From Microbotryum silenes-acaulis (taxonomy: Eukaryota > Basidiomycota > Microbotryomycetes > Microbotryales > Microbotryaceae), in the NCBI GenBank assembly GCA_003665825.1, contig QPFY01000003.1:310001-374000 (forward strand): a stretch of DNA of 64,000 bases, in the 5' to 3' direction. A program made the translations under genes and the position numbers. The notes beneath the pieces are model-generated. The model worked only from the letters and a program-made list of their open reading frames with translations, was not told where the DNA came from and did no database searches. Of this stretch, positions 1 to 11,500 are shown one piece after another. Every line of letters starts with the position of its first letter. The first letter of the stretch is position 1.

Positions 1-544
1 CACGGCACGACCGGTCACACGGGATCTGATGGCCCGTCTTCCCGAGACCCAAAACTCTCGACGAGGTCTGCTCGTCGACGAACACCTGCGCGTACTCGGT
101 GCCGAAGGGGTCTTTGCTCTCGGTGACTGCACCGCTACCAATTACGCCCCTACGGCCCAGGCCGCATCGCAACAGGGTGTCTACCTCTCGCGCGTCTTCT
201 CGCAATTGACCAAGAAGCAACACCTCTTGTCCGAGTTGGAGCAGGCCAAAGCCACCAACGCCGACCCGGCCCGTCTCGACTCGTTGGCCAACGCCGTGAT
301 TCGAGCGAGCAACATCCAACCGTTCCATTATTCGCACCAAGGCTCGTTGGCCTACATCGGATCGGACAAGGCGATCGCGGACCTGCCGTTGATGTCGGGC
401 AACTTGGCCGTTGGCGGGATCGCGACGTACTACTTTTGGCGATCGGCTTACCTGTCGCAGTTGTTCTCGTTGAGGAATCGACTGCTTGTCGCTGGAGATT
501 GGTTGACGACCCGGGTGTTGGGTCGTGATGTTTCGAGGGAGTAG
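1..544 (+). CDS. Type II (rotenone-insensitive) NADH dehydrogenase, C-terminal part
   Basis: The reading frame is open from base 2, so the gene begins outside the window; about 180 C-terminal residues are present, ending in TAG at 542-544. Visible are TARPVTRDLM at the left edge, a flavoprotein segment (RRGLLVDEHLRV, then EGVFALGDCTATNYAPTAQA, the FAD-contacting GD motif), and a C-terminal amphipathic region (YIGSDKAIADLP, then GGIATYYFWRSAYLSQLFSLRNR) typical of fungal NDE/NDI enzymes. The family oxidises NADH and reduces ubiquinone at a face of the inner mitochondrial membrane without pumping protons. External (NDE) and internal (NDI) forms cannot be told apart because the N-terminal targeting region is missing. 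No intron is needed in this part. Confidence 0.93.
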   Translation, partial: TARPVTRDLMARLPETQNSRRGLLVDEHLRVLGAEGVFALGDCTATNYAPTAQAASQQGVYLSRVFSQLTKKQHLLSELEQAKATNADPARLDSLANAVIRASNIQPFHYSHQGSLAYIGSDKAIADLPLMSGNLAVGGIATYYFWRSAYLSQLFSLRNRLLVAGDWLTTRVLGRDVSRE

Positions 545-1186
545 ACGCAACGATTACTAGGTGGTTTGACTGCGCGGTCAGCTCTGATGTGTTGCCACTG
601 CTCGACTCGCGCATTTTTCTCTGCGGCTACTCAGGCGCGCACCATCACTATATAGAGTTCCTTGTGCATGTATCCCCTCTATCTTTTTCGCGGGATCATT
701 TATGAGGACAACGCGCTACAATGTAATACAGACCTAAACTTTCGATCCTTTCTCAGTCAACCCCTTGCGCCGCCGACTCGGGTCGCAACTTGTGCCCTAC
801 GGGAAATCCGCGCAACCGCAGTTAACCGGGGTCGACTTGGGCGCGACAATTGAGCAACCGCGGGCACGCAGGTCCGACTTTGGCTTGATCGTCAGAAGCC
901 AAAGTTGACCGCGGTGTAACTGCGGTTGCGCGGATTTCCCGTAGGGTACTTGTGCCTTCCTGATCGGGAAAGGGAAAGCCCCGACAAGCGCACGCGCGCG
1001 CAAAATGAAACTGAGGCGATGAAGTCATCGCCCGCAGGGGGGTCGTCCCCTCCGCGCGCGCATCTCACCTTGTGCTCTTGACACTTTGCTTCTCCAACCT
1101 CTCGCCTAACCCACCACCCTGCCTACTCTCGAACACTAGGGGGCCTCCAACGAATCAACTCAAACACCCTCGCAACGCTCTTACCA
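545..1186. other. Intergenic region between the NADH dehydrogenase and eisosome genes
   Basis: This holds the 3' flank of the dehydrogenase gene and the promoter and 5' UTR of the next gene. No credible ORF is present. The only structured content is the inverted-repeat element at 795-946, annotated separately. The last 120 bases are C/T-rich, as is common in 5' leaders in this window. Confidence 0.8.
787..954. mobile_element. Foldback/MITE-like element with perfect 30 bp inverted repeats
   Basis: The arm at 795-824 (beginning CCCTACGGGAAATCCGCG) is the exact reverse complement of 917-946, 30 of 30 bases. Pairing continues imperfectly inward for about 17 bases, and a second inverted repeat (CTTTGGCTT at 878-886 with AAGCCAAAG at 896-904) sits in the spacer. 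The 8 bases outside each end, 787-794 (AACTTGTG) and 947-954 (TACTTGTG), match at 7 of 8 and look like a target-site duplication. The element proper is therefore 795-946, 152 bp, with no coding capacity. The ends differ from those of the hAT element at 30.2 kb. Superfamily unknown; an 8 bp duplication would fit hAT-type mobilisation, which is inference. Confidence 0.7.
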
Positions 1187-4100
1187 ATGGCGGCGTTCCT
1201 GCAAAAAGTGCAACACTCGAATCGGGTCTCGTTAGGCCCCAAGGAGCTCGCGCCTTTGGCCGACATCATAGGCGCCGAGAAGCGGCTGATGGATGCGTAC
1301 GTAACCCCGCTTTCACAATACTGTGGTGGTATATGCTTGGGACAGGGCTAGGCCGTGATGAGGTGACGGGTGCTGGGCTGGATTGGTCAGGATGTGAAGG
1401 TGTGATGAAACAGCGCAAGGTTGTGGATCACTCGGGGCTTCCGCAGCACCGCCACAACCCGTCGACTTCGGCTTGGTCGGTTTGACCCCGAGCGGGCTGG
1501 GACGACGACCGCTAGGCTCGGCGCGGGGGGGGGGGGGAAGTTTGTGGACGGAGAAAGTGCGGTGCGAGGGGGGGCGAATAAGGTGGTCATGTCCAGGGAA
1601 CGCGCGTCGGTGTACGGACCGTCTCCTCAGAAAAGAGCTGCTATCCTTACACCCTAAAGAGAGCCTTACTCACCGTTCCGCGCTTGCTCCCCTTCCCTTC
1701 TGGCCTTCCGAATACTCGTCCACTACGCGCCTTTGGGATAACAGGACACAAAAGCTAGCGATCGAAGGGACTAAAGCGTCCAGTGCATTGAAGGAATGGG
1801 GTGTAGCTGAAGGACCCGATCTGGGGGTATGTACGGCATCCACGCTCAAGACGAAGAGGCTAGCGCTCGATGAACAACTGACCTCGTCTTGTCTGAATAC
1901 GTGCAGGACATCTTGACCAAGATTTCCATGTTGTACGACTATGCTTCGTCCGCTGAAAGGGCTTATGCCGAACACACCGGAAACGCTCGGTAAGTTCGCC
2001 GACAGAGGTCACGCGACGTCATCACCTGCTCATCACCATTCGCTGTCCTTCATCTTCCAGCCTTCACTTTAAAGAGATTAGAACGAGGGAAGAACACTTG
2101 ACATCGTTGAAGAAGAGCAAAGAGACTTTGGGCAACAAGATTGAGAACCTCGACCGAAAGGTTCGTGATGACGTCGTTGAGCGCCGGTCATGATCGAACG
2201 CCCCCCCCCCCCCCCCTGATCATCACCCCCTTCTTATGACGGCAGGTGTCCAAGATGAAGGAGGAGAATAAGGACTTGCCCGCGAGCGTCCACCGACTGA
2301 GCGAGATGCGCAGCGAGATGATCGGGCTCGAGCATTCGGTCCTCAACGAGGAGAGCAAGCTCGGCGACTTCAAACGCTCGATCGTCCGCGAAGCCATGAG
2401 CCTCAAGCTCGGTGCCTTGCTTGAAATGGCGGAAAAGATGGTCGTCGTCGCTGAACTGGGCAAACTCATGATCGACGAGATTCCGACCGAGAGGACCGAA
2501 CCGGGGGCTCCTCGTGCTCACTACAACAGCTACGACCGCACGGACGAGTTGATGCAACAGGCGCAGAGGTGCATCCAGGACGTCGTCTTCAACCCCGTCC
2601 CACTCGGTGAGGGCCAACAGTACGACCATGACCGATATCACACGGCCGAAGACGATTTTCGAGCTGCGCAGCCACAGGGTGGCGGTGCTCCCGTCGATGA
2701 CTACCGAGGTGGTTATGGAGGGATGGCCGAAGAGAAGCAATGGAGTGGACCGAACGACTACTACGGTGGCCAACACGAGCGGTGCGCGTCGGAATCACAA
2801 GCCCCCGCTCTGCCCGAAATTTACTCGCAACCTCTCCTGCCCCCGGGTGCCGGATCCGGCGGTTTCAGCGGCAACAAAGGCCGAGAGCAGCAACAGCAGC
2901 AGCACGACCAAAATGGATCTAACGGTGCTTTGGCCGCTCCTTTCGCCCACTACGAGCAGTACAACCAGACCTCGTCCCCCTACTCGGGTTCGAACGGCAG
3001 CCACGCCCCCTACGTCGACGCCCCGAGTGGATCGAATCGACCATCGTTCGAGCACCCTGCAACCACGCAGGATCCGTCGCAGGCGCGCGCGTCGTACGAA
3101 CAGGAGTCGCCTGCGCTGACCAAGGAACGTGAGCAGGCCGAGGAAGCTGCCCGTGCGGCCCAGCAGCCCAATTCTTGGCGCCAGAACTCGCAGCCCAACG
3201 TCGCCTCGACTCGAGAAGCGAAAGGTCACAATCAGGCTTATGACAACGGAAGTGATGTGGAACCGGCGGCACCTTCGCCAGCTTATGTGGCGCAGGCCGA
3301 ACGACCTCGCACACCGGTCCAAGAGCAGCAAGAGCAGCCTACCTATGTTTCGCCTTCGGCCATTGGTTCCAACGCGCTGCCCAACAACCGCGCTTCTCCC
3401 GTCGTCGGCGGCGTGTCGGCCTTTACCCATCCCGACTATGATCGACCCTACGTCCCCAAGGCCGGGGATGGTGCCTACCACGGGCAACCTGCGGGAGCGC
3501 CTCCACCTCCCAGCAATGCCAACGGCTCCGGAAAAAACACGGCCTACCTTCCGCCCGTCAACACCGCTCCTGCGCCTCCACCCATTACCCCTACCCCGAC
3601 TTCCCCCTCCTCGTCGAGTGGTAACCGCCGACCGGTCGTGATCCGCGGTGAATCAGCTTTGGGTTCGAAGCACGGCGACGTTTTTGTCGCGAACCGAGCG
3701 CCGATCGACGGCGGTGCCTTGAACTCCGCCGCACCGAGCGGCCCAAACGTCTCGTCGAGTGGATACGCCGCTGGAACGGGTGCAGGAGGCGCGAGTGGTT
3801 ATTACCGTTCCTCGGATGCCAACAGCGGTAGTGGCAAAATCCCCGCCGGTGCGTTCCGTCGCGGTCCTTCGAACCAATACATGGCCGGTGGTGTCGCTGC
3901 AGGTGGCCAGATGTTGCCCGGTCCCCCTAGAGCGAACGATTTTGGGCCTTCGACGACGACGAATGGTACTTCGCCTTCGCCTAGCGAATCGATGTCGATT
4001 CGGGATCAGTACTTGGCGAGGGATACGGCGCTGTTGCAGCAGCAACAGCAGCAGCAGACAGAGGGGTTCGCAGGTGTGGGTGCAGGTGTGGGTGCAGGTC

Positions 4101-4363
4101 CCCGGTTCGATGTGAGTTTCATTGAAGGGGGTTTTGAGGTATTGTTCTGACAGGGTCCATCGTTTTCTCCATAGGTCACACCTCTCAACATATCAAACCG
4201 CAACAGCGTGATGGGCGGGACGGCCCCTTCCGAAGTCGGGTCCTCGATCGCCCCGCCGTCGTATCACCCATCGGCGCCGTCCCAACCACCATTCTCACAG
4301 CAACAAGGTCCTCGATCAGGGACAGGCTTCAACTCGTCCCATTTTGTTACGAGGTTGGATTGA
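1187..4363 (+). CDS. Eisosome core protein, Pil1/Lsp1 family, with a long disordered C-terminal tail
   Basis: Six exons can be joined in frame: 1187-1296, 1745-1826, 1907-1989, 2061-2160, 2246-4111 and 4175-4363 (809 residues). The first about 240 residues form an F-BAR-like Pil1 domain: RLMDATQKLAIEGTKASSALKEWG, then a coiled segment (HFKEIRTREEHLTSLKKSKE), then LKLGALLEMAEKMVVVAELGKLM and YDRTDELMQQAQRCIQDV, which align by eye with yeast Pil1 around its AFNYQFDSIIEHSEKI region. Pil1 proteins polymerise under furrow-like plasma-membrane invaginations and sense lipids. The remaining about 570 residues are Gln/Ser/Pro/Gly-rich and probably disordered, far longer than the acidic tail of yeast Pil1 (339 residues in total). 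Two introns carry long homopolymers (G13 at 1525-1537, C16 at 2201-2216). Confidence 0.85.
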
Positions 4364-5504
4364 GGAGGTGTGCTTGAACCCCGATCTGACTACACACGTC
4401 ATACATATGTCTCTTACTATTGCCTCGCTCGCTAATTTGGAGGTAGCGCTCCTGTGTGAGTTTTATACTTGACCTGTTCTTTTGCCATGCTTTGATTTTC
4501 CCTAGATGATCATCATCTTTAAGCACTTTTGCCTCCCTTCCTTTAGTGAATGAAACGAGATGGAATTCTGAATGGTGTTGTTCTTTACAGCTATGTTGCT
4601 TTGACCGAGCAAGCGACTTTGGGCCGGCCACTTCTCGACGCCGTTCGAGCGGGCTTGAATCGGGTTTCACTCCATCTCCAAACTAGACCGACGCCGACAC
4701 TCCGAGGCAAGTCCGATGGTCCGAGCACCCATCGCGAACAGAGTCTGAGCTTCTACACCAGGTGCCCGAGACCGATGACGCGGTGTTGCGGGCTTTCGCG
4801 AGAAGATGAACGAAGGTCTCCTGTGTGCGGCTGCATGTGCGGCCTGGGCCGGAACAACGGAATCGCTCGTGCATCAGGGTCAGAGGCCGGAGACGGAGTG
4901 ATGACGTAGACGACGGCGGAGAAGACCATCGTTCTGTTAATGGGATGGCATGAAGGTGAATCCGGTGCATCAGCTACGCATTCCCTGCCTTACTAATGCA
5001 AGACGTTAAAGAGATGCAGAACGCCCGCCCCAAGTTATTCGATCCGAACTGTGCAAAAATGTACGCATAGCTGTACCGTAGCAGCAAACTTGTGCACTAG
5101 ACCCCTATGTTGTGACAATTTTCGCCGATCTTATCACCAACGGATGTATCGGACCTCCGCCAACTATATTATCTTCTGTGGGGTCAGTAAAGCTGCTAAT
5201 TTCATGCGGAAAGAGCTCTGTCTGAGAGAGGAGGAGCACACCCTTTCTCAGGCGACTCTGATACGACCCGTCCGGATCACGCGATCGATCACACAGTGTT
5301 TCGGTCAAGCCATCAGCTTTTACGTTTACCAGATCCATCTCAGTTATAACTCATCACTTCGATTAGATTACAGTCCACCACTAAGCACGGAACCGATTGT
5401 ATACCTTGAAGAAGAACGCCCCACCCATTGAACTTGTGCAGAGACCACTGATGGTACTCTCCTAACCCCTTTCCCCCGTCACTTGCGGAGATGGCTTCAT
5501 CCCC
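4364..5504. other. Intergenic region between convergent eisosome and transporter genes
   Basis: No intact gene is visible. The middle (4906-5051) is a degraded copy of part of the neighbouring transporter gene, annotated separately. The rest lacks an ORF with recognisable similarity and probably includes the 3' UTRs of both flanking genes. Confidence 0.7.
4906..5051 (-). pseudogene. Relic of an MFS transporter gene (exon start plus upstream intron)
   Basis: The stretch aligns by eye at roughly 80 percent with 6695-6828 inside the intact transporter gene, with a few 1-3 base indels. Shared blocks include GACCATCGTTCTGT, CATCAGCTACGCATTCCCTG, TGCAAGAC and ATTCGATCCG. In the intact gene the segment covers the start of the exon encoding MVSSAVVYGIGH and its upstream intron, in the same orientation as here. 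On the minus strand the relic still reads MVFSAVVYVI before diverging. Similarity fades left of 4906. It looks like the remains of a tandem or local duplication whose other copy is the gene at 5505-7690. Confidence 0.65.
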
Positions 5505-7690
5505 TTACAACACATAAACAAAGTCAGGGTTCTCCCGGTCGGTCATATCCAGGAAAGCGTTCTCAAAGCCGGCTTCGACCTGCTCGAACTTGCTGTTCAT
5601 CGAGGTATCGACGATGACCGAAGTTTGCCCGTTGGCGGCGCGCTGCACAGCCTTCTTGCGATTCAGCCACGCAAAGTTGAAACCTTGGAGCGTGATCAAG
5701 CCGATAAGGATGCAGAAAATGGCGAGTGCCCCTTTAAGTCCAGGACTGCAAATGGGAGGACGAGAGTGTAAATGTCATTGTCACCCACGCTCAAGAACTC
5801 TGCAGATGTGACTGACTAGTAGTCGGGTGCGTCCTTGGATTGGAAGATCTGACGACGAGTGAAAGAGGCCGAGACATGAGATATCACTTGAGCTTGAGGG
5901 GGCCAGCTTTGAGGCGTCTTCCTGAAGCGACACTCACATAGGGTCCGGCGATGTTACCGATTGAAGAAGCGGCGTTGTACGCGGTGAAGATGGCGGCCTT
6001 CTTGGTCTGTCCGCCTGTGTTGCTCGACATCCAGGCCACGATCAAGGGGTTGGCCGAAGAGACGAACGCAATGAGGTAGTAACCGACGAGCAGCACCGAT
6101 CGATGAGCTTTGTCGTGAGGGACCGCATACAGGATAGCGACACCAACGACGACAGGGACCATGAAGATGCCCATGATGATCGACTTGACCTTGAAGCGGT
6201 ATGCGAGCCATGACGCCAGCACGATGATGATCATTTGGATGGCGCCGAAAGGTACATTACTATGGAGGTGAGAATAAGGAAGAGTTAGACGAGATTTGGA
6301 GTAAGTTGAACCGATTATCAAATACCCACAGAATAACGGATTGATAAGAGCTGAGACCGACGAGCCCCTGAAGGATGAGAGCACCAAAAACGCTGCTGAC
6401 CGAGGTTCCGACGTTGACGCAGAAAGTGCAGCTCATGAAGATCCAAAACGAAGGCTGCAAGATGAGCTCCTTGATCTGCGCGAGCTTGAACTCGGACGAT
6501 GCGACACCGGTCTGGTTGGCACGAAGGCGCTCGACGGCTTGGAGGCGCTCGTGAGGGGTCAAGAACCGAGCCTTGAGGGGCGAGTCGTCCATGCGCCAGT
6601 AGAACAAGGGTGCGGTGACGAGCGTAATGATGGCGAATATCAAGAAGACGAGCTGATAAGTGTACAGCGCGCTCGATCGGATGTGGCCGATGCCGTAGAC
6701 GACTGCGGAGGAGACCATCGTTCTGTCAGGGGGATGAAAGCGAGCCCGGTACATCAGCTACGCATTCCCTGTCTTATGCAAGACATTAAGAGACGCAGAA
6801 CTCACGCCAGGCCATTCGATCCGTACTGAATACGTTTGTTTCGCGTATGGAGATGTTATACATCAGCTGGAGACTTTTTCACGCGGTTCGGAGAGTAACT
6901 CACCCAGATCGCGACGCGCACGGGCTGCTCGCTTCTCCTATAAAATGCTGACGTGATCATCATGAAGGCAGGAAGCACTGCTGCCTCGAAAACTCCCAAA
7001 AAGAACCTGGTCGCAAGCATTGCGTGGTACGTCTTCGAGGCCGCCATGCCCGCGAGTGACGCGCCCCACAGAAAGATGATGAGGGGGACAAAGCGACGTA
7101 GGGGCACCTTGACGAGTAGGTAGGCCGCGAGGGGTTGCATCACCAGTTGGGCATAGTAGCCGATGTTACCGATGTTGCTGTATTGATTTTAGAGGACGAT
7201 ATGTTCATATTCGCCAGAGATACAGCGTAGGAGTGACTCTGCTTACGAGTACTGGTTTCCGACAAGGCCGACTTGTTTCTTAAGCCCGAACACGGCCGAA
7301 AGTCCAACAATAATCTTGTCGGAGACTTGGAGGAAGTAGACTGGGAGTACACATATAATATGACCCGTCGGTCAGTCATTCTCTTCGGCCCAAGGTACGC
7401 AGATCTCGCCCTCTATCTTACCCCAGGACAGAAATAGCAAAATGTGTATGTCGGTTTTTCGACAGATCCTTCGACTCTGTTCATCGTCATAGTTGCGATT
7501 CAGCACTGCGGCAAACAAGCGTCTCTGAACTCTTTTCAGTCGGACGTACATCTTCTGCCGTGACGGTGACTCGCTCCTCCGACATCGCCAGAGCGGCATC
7601 GGCGTGTTTCGCACACTCGTTATGAGCGGTCATGTTCTTGTCCATGGGCTCGGCTCGCTTCGAGTCCGCCGAGGCGATGGAGGCTGCCAT
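5505..7690 (-). CDS. MFS transporter, anion:cation symporter family (allantoate permease DAL5-like)
   Basis: A multi-exon gene starting at the ATG complementary to 7688-7690 and ending with TAA at 5507-5505. After a hydrophilic N terminus (MAASIASADSKRAEP), exons encode RRICRKTDIHILLFLSW, then VYFLQVSDKIIVGLSAVFGL and VGLVGNQYS, then NIGNIGYYAQLVMQPLAAYL, FLGVFEAAVLPAFMMITSAF YRRSEQPVRVAIW, a central loop (LTPHERLQAVERLRANQTG), and C-terminal membrane segments with WMSSNTGGQTKKAAIFTAY. This pattern, including the NQYS and GVFEA motifs, is typical of the fungal ACS/DAL5 group, which imports organic anions such as allantoate, nicotinate, pantothenate or peptide derivatives at the plasma membrane. 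The substrate cannot be read from sequence. The first introns start GTACGT and GTAAGA and are about 70-95 nt long. Confidence 0.88.
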
Positions 7691-8525
7691 GTCGGGAAAA
7701 GTTCTTGGGTGCCGGCCGGCAACGGTTGAAAGGGGTGAGGGAAGGAAGATGAATCTGGGGCCCCAGAGGAGTTCACTAACGAGGAGACGGGCAAAAGATG
7801 AAGTGGGAGCGGAGACAAGCCTAAACTAGCCGAGGGGCAACTCCGCGGCGCGCTAGTCCGTCCCAAAAGAGAGCCGTGGGGGGTGGGGCGCGGGGGCGGG
7901 AAGACACCGAGGCCGGGAGCCCCGTGACAATTTGGCGTCATCCACGGCCAGCTGTGCTTGAACAATTTTCTCCCAATATTCGCGTACACAGCACACGATT
8001 TACCCTATTTGTAGGTAACCGCGGTAGTCGCCCAGCAGGTTCCTACCTACCTAGAAGTAATCATCCACCAAAGTCCGATGTTGCTCCGTCGCGCCGGCAT
8101 CCAACTTTACCGTCGGCCGACGGAGACTGGATCACGTGATGCGAGTCTTGCCACTCGACCGCAACTCGACCGCTTGGCGGGGAGGGACGTGTGGCCCCGG
8201 AGCGGCGGAGCGGGCGGCAGCGGGCCGCCGAATAGGCTAGCTCAGGGCCGCTTAGCAACCGCAACGCGGCAGAGCAACACATGAGAACATTGGAGCAGCT
8301 TATTTGCGATCCAGGGAAGTGGTTCCCGTAGAACACAATAGAGTTGTTGAGCGAAGGAAGGTGGAAGCGGAGGCGGACCGGACCGCCGCTGCACACCCCT
8401 CGGATGTCTTTCTCCCCCGCTCGTCCATCCGCCCGAATACGAAAGTGCCCAATACGAAAGTGTCATACGCCCTCGCCCGAGGAAGCCGTACGCCTCTACC
8501 TACCTAATTCCTATCTGCTCAAACG
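7691..8525. other. Divergent intergenic region: transporter and GH31 promoters
   Basis: The two flanking genes are transcribed away from each other, so this 835 bp holds both promoters and 5' leaders. Minus-strand ORFs at 7630-7989 are Pro/Ser/Arg-rich, overlap the transporter start and have no recognisable domain; I treat them as chance ORFs. No convincing operator or repeat was seen. Confidence 0.7.
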
Positions 8526-11500
8526 ATGCCTCGTATCGTGATCCCCACCGGCTTTAAGGAGACGACCAGTCCTGGTCGGGTTGCACCGACCTGCACCCTG
8601 CGAAACGCGCAGGGACACACCTTCTCGGTCCACGTCGTTTCGAGCGAGATCACGCGGGTTGTGCACGCGTTGCCCAGCCAATACCGCCAAAAGACGAATG
8701 GTGAGACCGAGTTTGAGACCAATGTGTCTCCTGCTGAGGTCAAGGTCAAGGTGGGTTCCAGCTTGTCCATGTCGAGCTGTGGCCGGGCCATCTTGTGCGG
8801 CACGCGTGGGGCACCACGGTCGGCTACTCTCAGCCCTCGGTTCGAACACCAACTCTCTGTCGGGCAAAGCGGATCGAGACGCTTACATTGTGACAAGTTT
8901 GATATTCCTAGAGTAAACCCGACTCTTCTTTCGTGACAATATCGACCCCAGTCACCCGAATCGAAGTCGACTACGCGCAATGCCCGCGGCTGCAATTTTT
9001 CCGATCCAGCGGCGTCCACATTGAAGGTGCCGCCGATGCGCAGGCGACTTGCTTCCACGCTGACAGCCACACGCGAGCGTATTCGTTCGACGCACAGTCG
9101 GGCGCAGTGCTACATTTGGTGAGCTTGAGTGCATATGGATACATAATGTAGACGCAGGATCATCCGCTGACGCTCAAATAATCACTTTACGTTGTCCTTC
9201 TCCTCATCGGGTAGACCGAACGGGAGAACTACCTGCCCGTCTCGGAACACGAGGATGGCATCTCGCGTGATGTGAACTCGCCTCTCCGCAACGAGTTCGT
9301 TTATGGTCTCGGAGAATCGAGGGGGTTCGAAAAGACGGGACGCAAGTACACGTTCGAAGGCCGGGACGCACTCGCCTACACGCCGCAGAACGGTCAGTCT
9401 TCGATGTGCCCCGCCAATCCTTATGCCGAGGTCGTGCTGACCCTGGTATGAAGCATGAGTAACTCAGGTGATCCTCTCTACAAAACGCATCCCTTCTACT
9501 GCGTATATAACAAGCGATCGCAGACCTGGCACGGCGTATTCTACAACTCGCTGGTTGATTCGAGCATCGACATGGGTGCCGAGGGTGACATCCTCTTCGG
9601 GTGTTTCCGAACGTACAAGGCCAACTCGGGTCCGGTAAGTCGCTCTTCCCGCGTGTCTCATTCTATTACCGGTGGCTAACTGAGACGATCGCGATCGACA
9701 GCTGGACTACTACGTCATCTCGCCGCGTGACGGATCCCTGCCCTCGCTCATTTCACTATACGCGTCACTCGTGTCGCCTTCGCACTCTACCCCTTATCCC
9801 ATCTCGGCTTCGCCGGTCCTCCCTCCGCTCTCCCAGTTTGGGTATCTTGCCTCGAGTCTGTCGCTTGCGGCCGATCCGAAAGCGCAGGAAGCCGTGATCG
9901 GATTCGTGAAAAAGTCTCGCGAAGAAGGATTTCCCATCGATGGGCTGTATCTCAGTTCAGGATGGTGCCAAGGTCGGTCCGGGTATTCAACACATTTCAT
10001 CAACGTTATTACCTGCTTTTTATTCAGTTCTGACCTGTCGTAATCGACAATTTTGCAGAGGAAGGTACAGATCTGCGACACTACTTTGCCTGGAATAAAT
10101 CCCGGTATCCCAATCCGGCCGAGTTCGGACGGACCGTTGAGCAAGACCTCCAAGTCCAAGTCATCGTCAACGTCAAGCCGTGGCTCCTCGAGACGCATCC
10201 TGGTATCCACTCAGCGGCCAAGGTCGGCGCGTTCGTCAGGGCCCCTAAAGATGCTTTGGGGGATCCGAGCCGAGCGAGTGAAGAAGGTGACAAGAGGGAT
10301 CTGGTCTGGAGCAGCGGTTTTGCGGCTCATGCTCTAGGAAGGTACCTCGATTACAGTGAGTCGCGACGGGTCTCATCGATCCAGAAGGCTCACCGGTCCT
10401 GACTAGTGCCTTCATGAATCCTGACCAGGCTCAAAGGGTGGGTCCAAGTGGTGGATCGACTCGGTCCAACAGCAGTTACTCTCGAATAATCTGACCGGCA
10501 TTTGGATCGACAACAACGAGATGGCGGGCATGGTCGACGACGACGCCACGTTCAAGGGTGAACTCGGTCTGTGGAACGCTACAACTGCTCAGGACAAGAT
10601 TGGGGACAACGTCCAGAGGCGGATGGGCTGGAGTCGAGGAGAAACAACTGTTGGAAGTGTGGGTAAAGCGGTGCAGACAATGGGCATGGCCAGGGTCAGT
10701 GCCAGATCAGAGGGTGATCGATTTCAGGATTGGCCTTGCTGACCAAGCCTTGAGGAATGATCCCAACAGGCAACGTACGAAGCCCTACTTTCCGCCCGCC
10801 CCAATGATCGTCCTGTCATCGTATCTCGATCCGGTCTCCCTGGCATTCAAGCCTACGCACACGCCTCGTGGTCAGGCGACAACGCCACGACTTGGGCCAC
10901 ACTGGCCCACGGTGTGGCTTTGACGTTGTCTCTCGGACTGTCGTTTGGTCCCGGCCTGTACGGGCATGACATCGGAGGATTTGCGGGCGCGCACCACCCC
11001 AGTGCAGAGCTTTTGATTCGTTGGTGCCAAAACGCCGGAGCCTATCACTCGCGCTTCACCGTGCATTCCTGGAAGGAGACGTCGACGACGATGTGGATGT
11101 ACAAAGGACTGGAGCCAGGCGTGACCGAAATCCTATGTGACGTGCTCGCGTGGCGATATCGGCTCGCACCGACGATGTACTCACTCTATGTCACTCATTA
11201 CCATCGAAGAGGGTGGCCTGTTGTCAAGGTTAGTCGCAGGAAGCACATAGAATGGCCGATGCACGAATCAGCGCTGACGTCCTAGGTCGTGAACGCAGCC
11301 CTTGTTGTGGTACCACTCTTGTGATCCGTTGACCTTGTTCGAGAGCCAGGCGTACTTGTTCGGCTCCCACGTGCTTGTCGCTTCCGTCGTCGAGTTCGGG
11401 GCTCGCACGAAGCGGGTCTACCTGCCGTCTTCTACAGTCGGCGAGGAGAGACAGGTTGAGTGGTGCGAGCTCGACACCGGAGTCTGGCATACAGGCGGAC

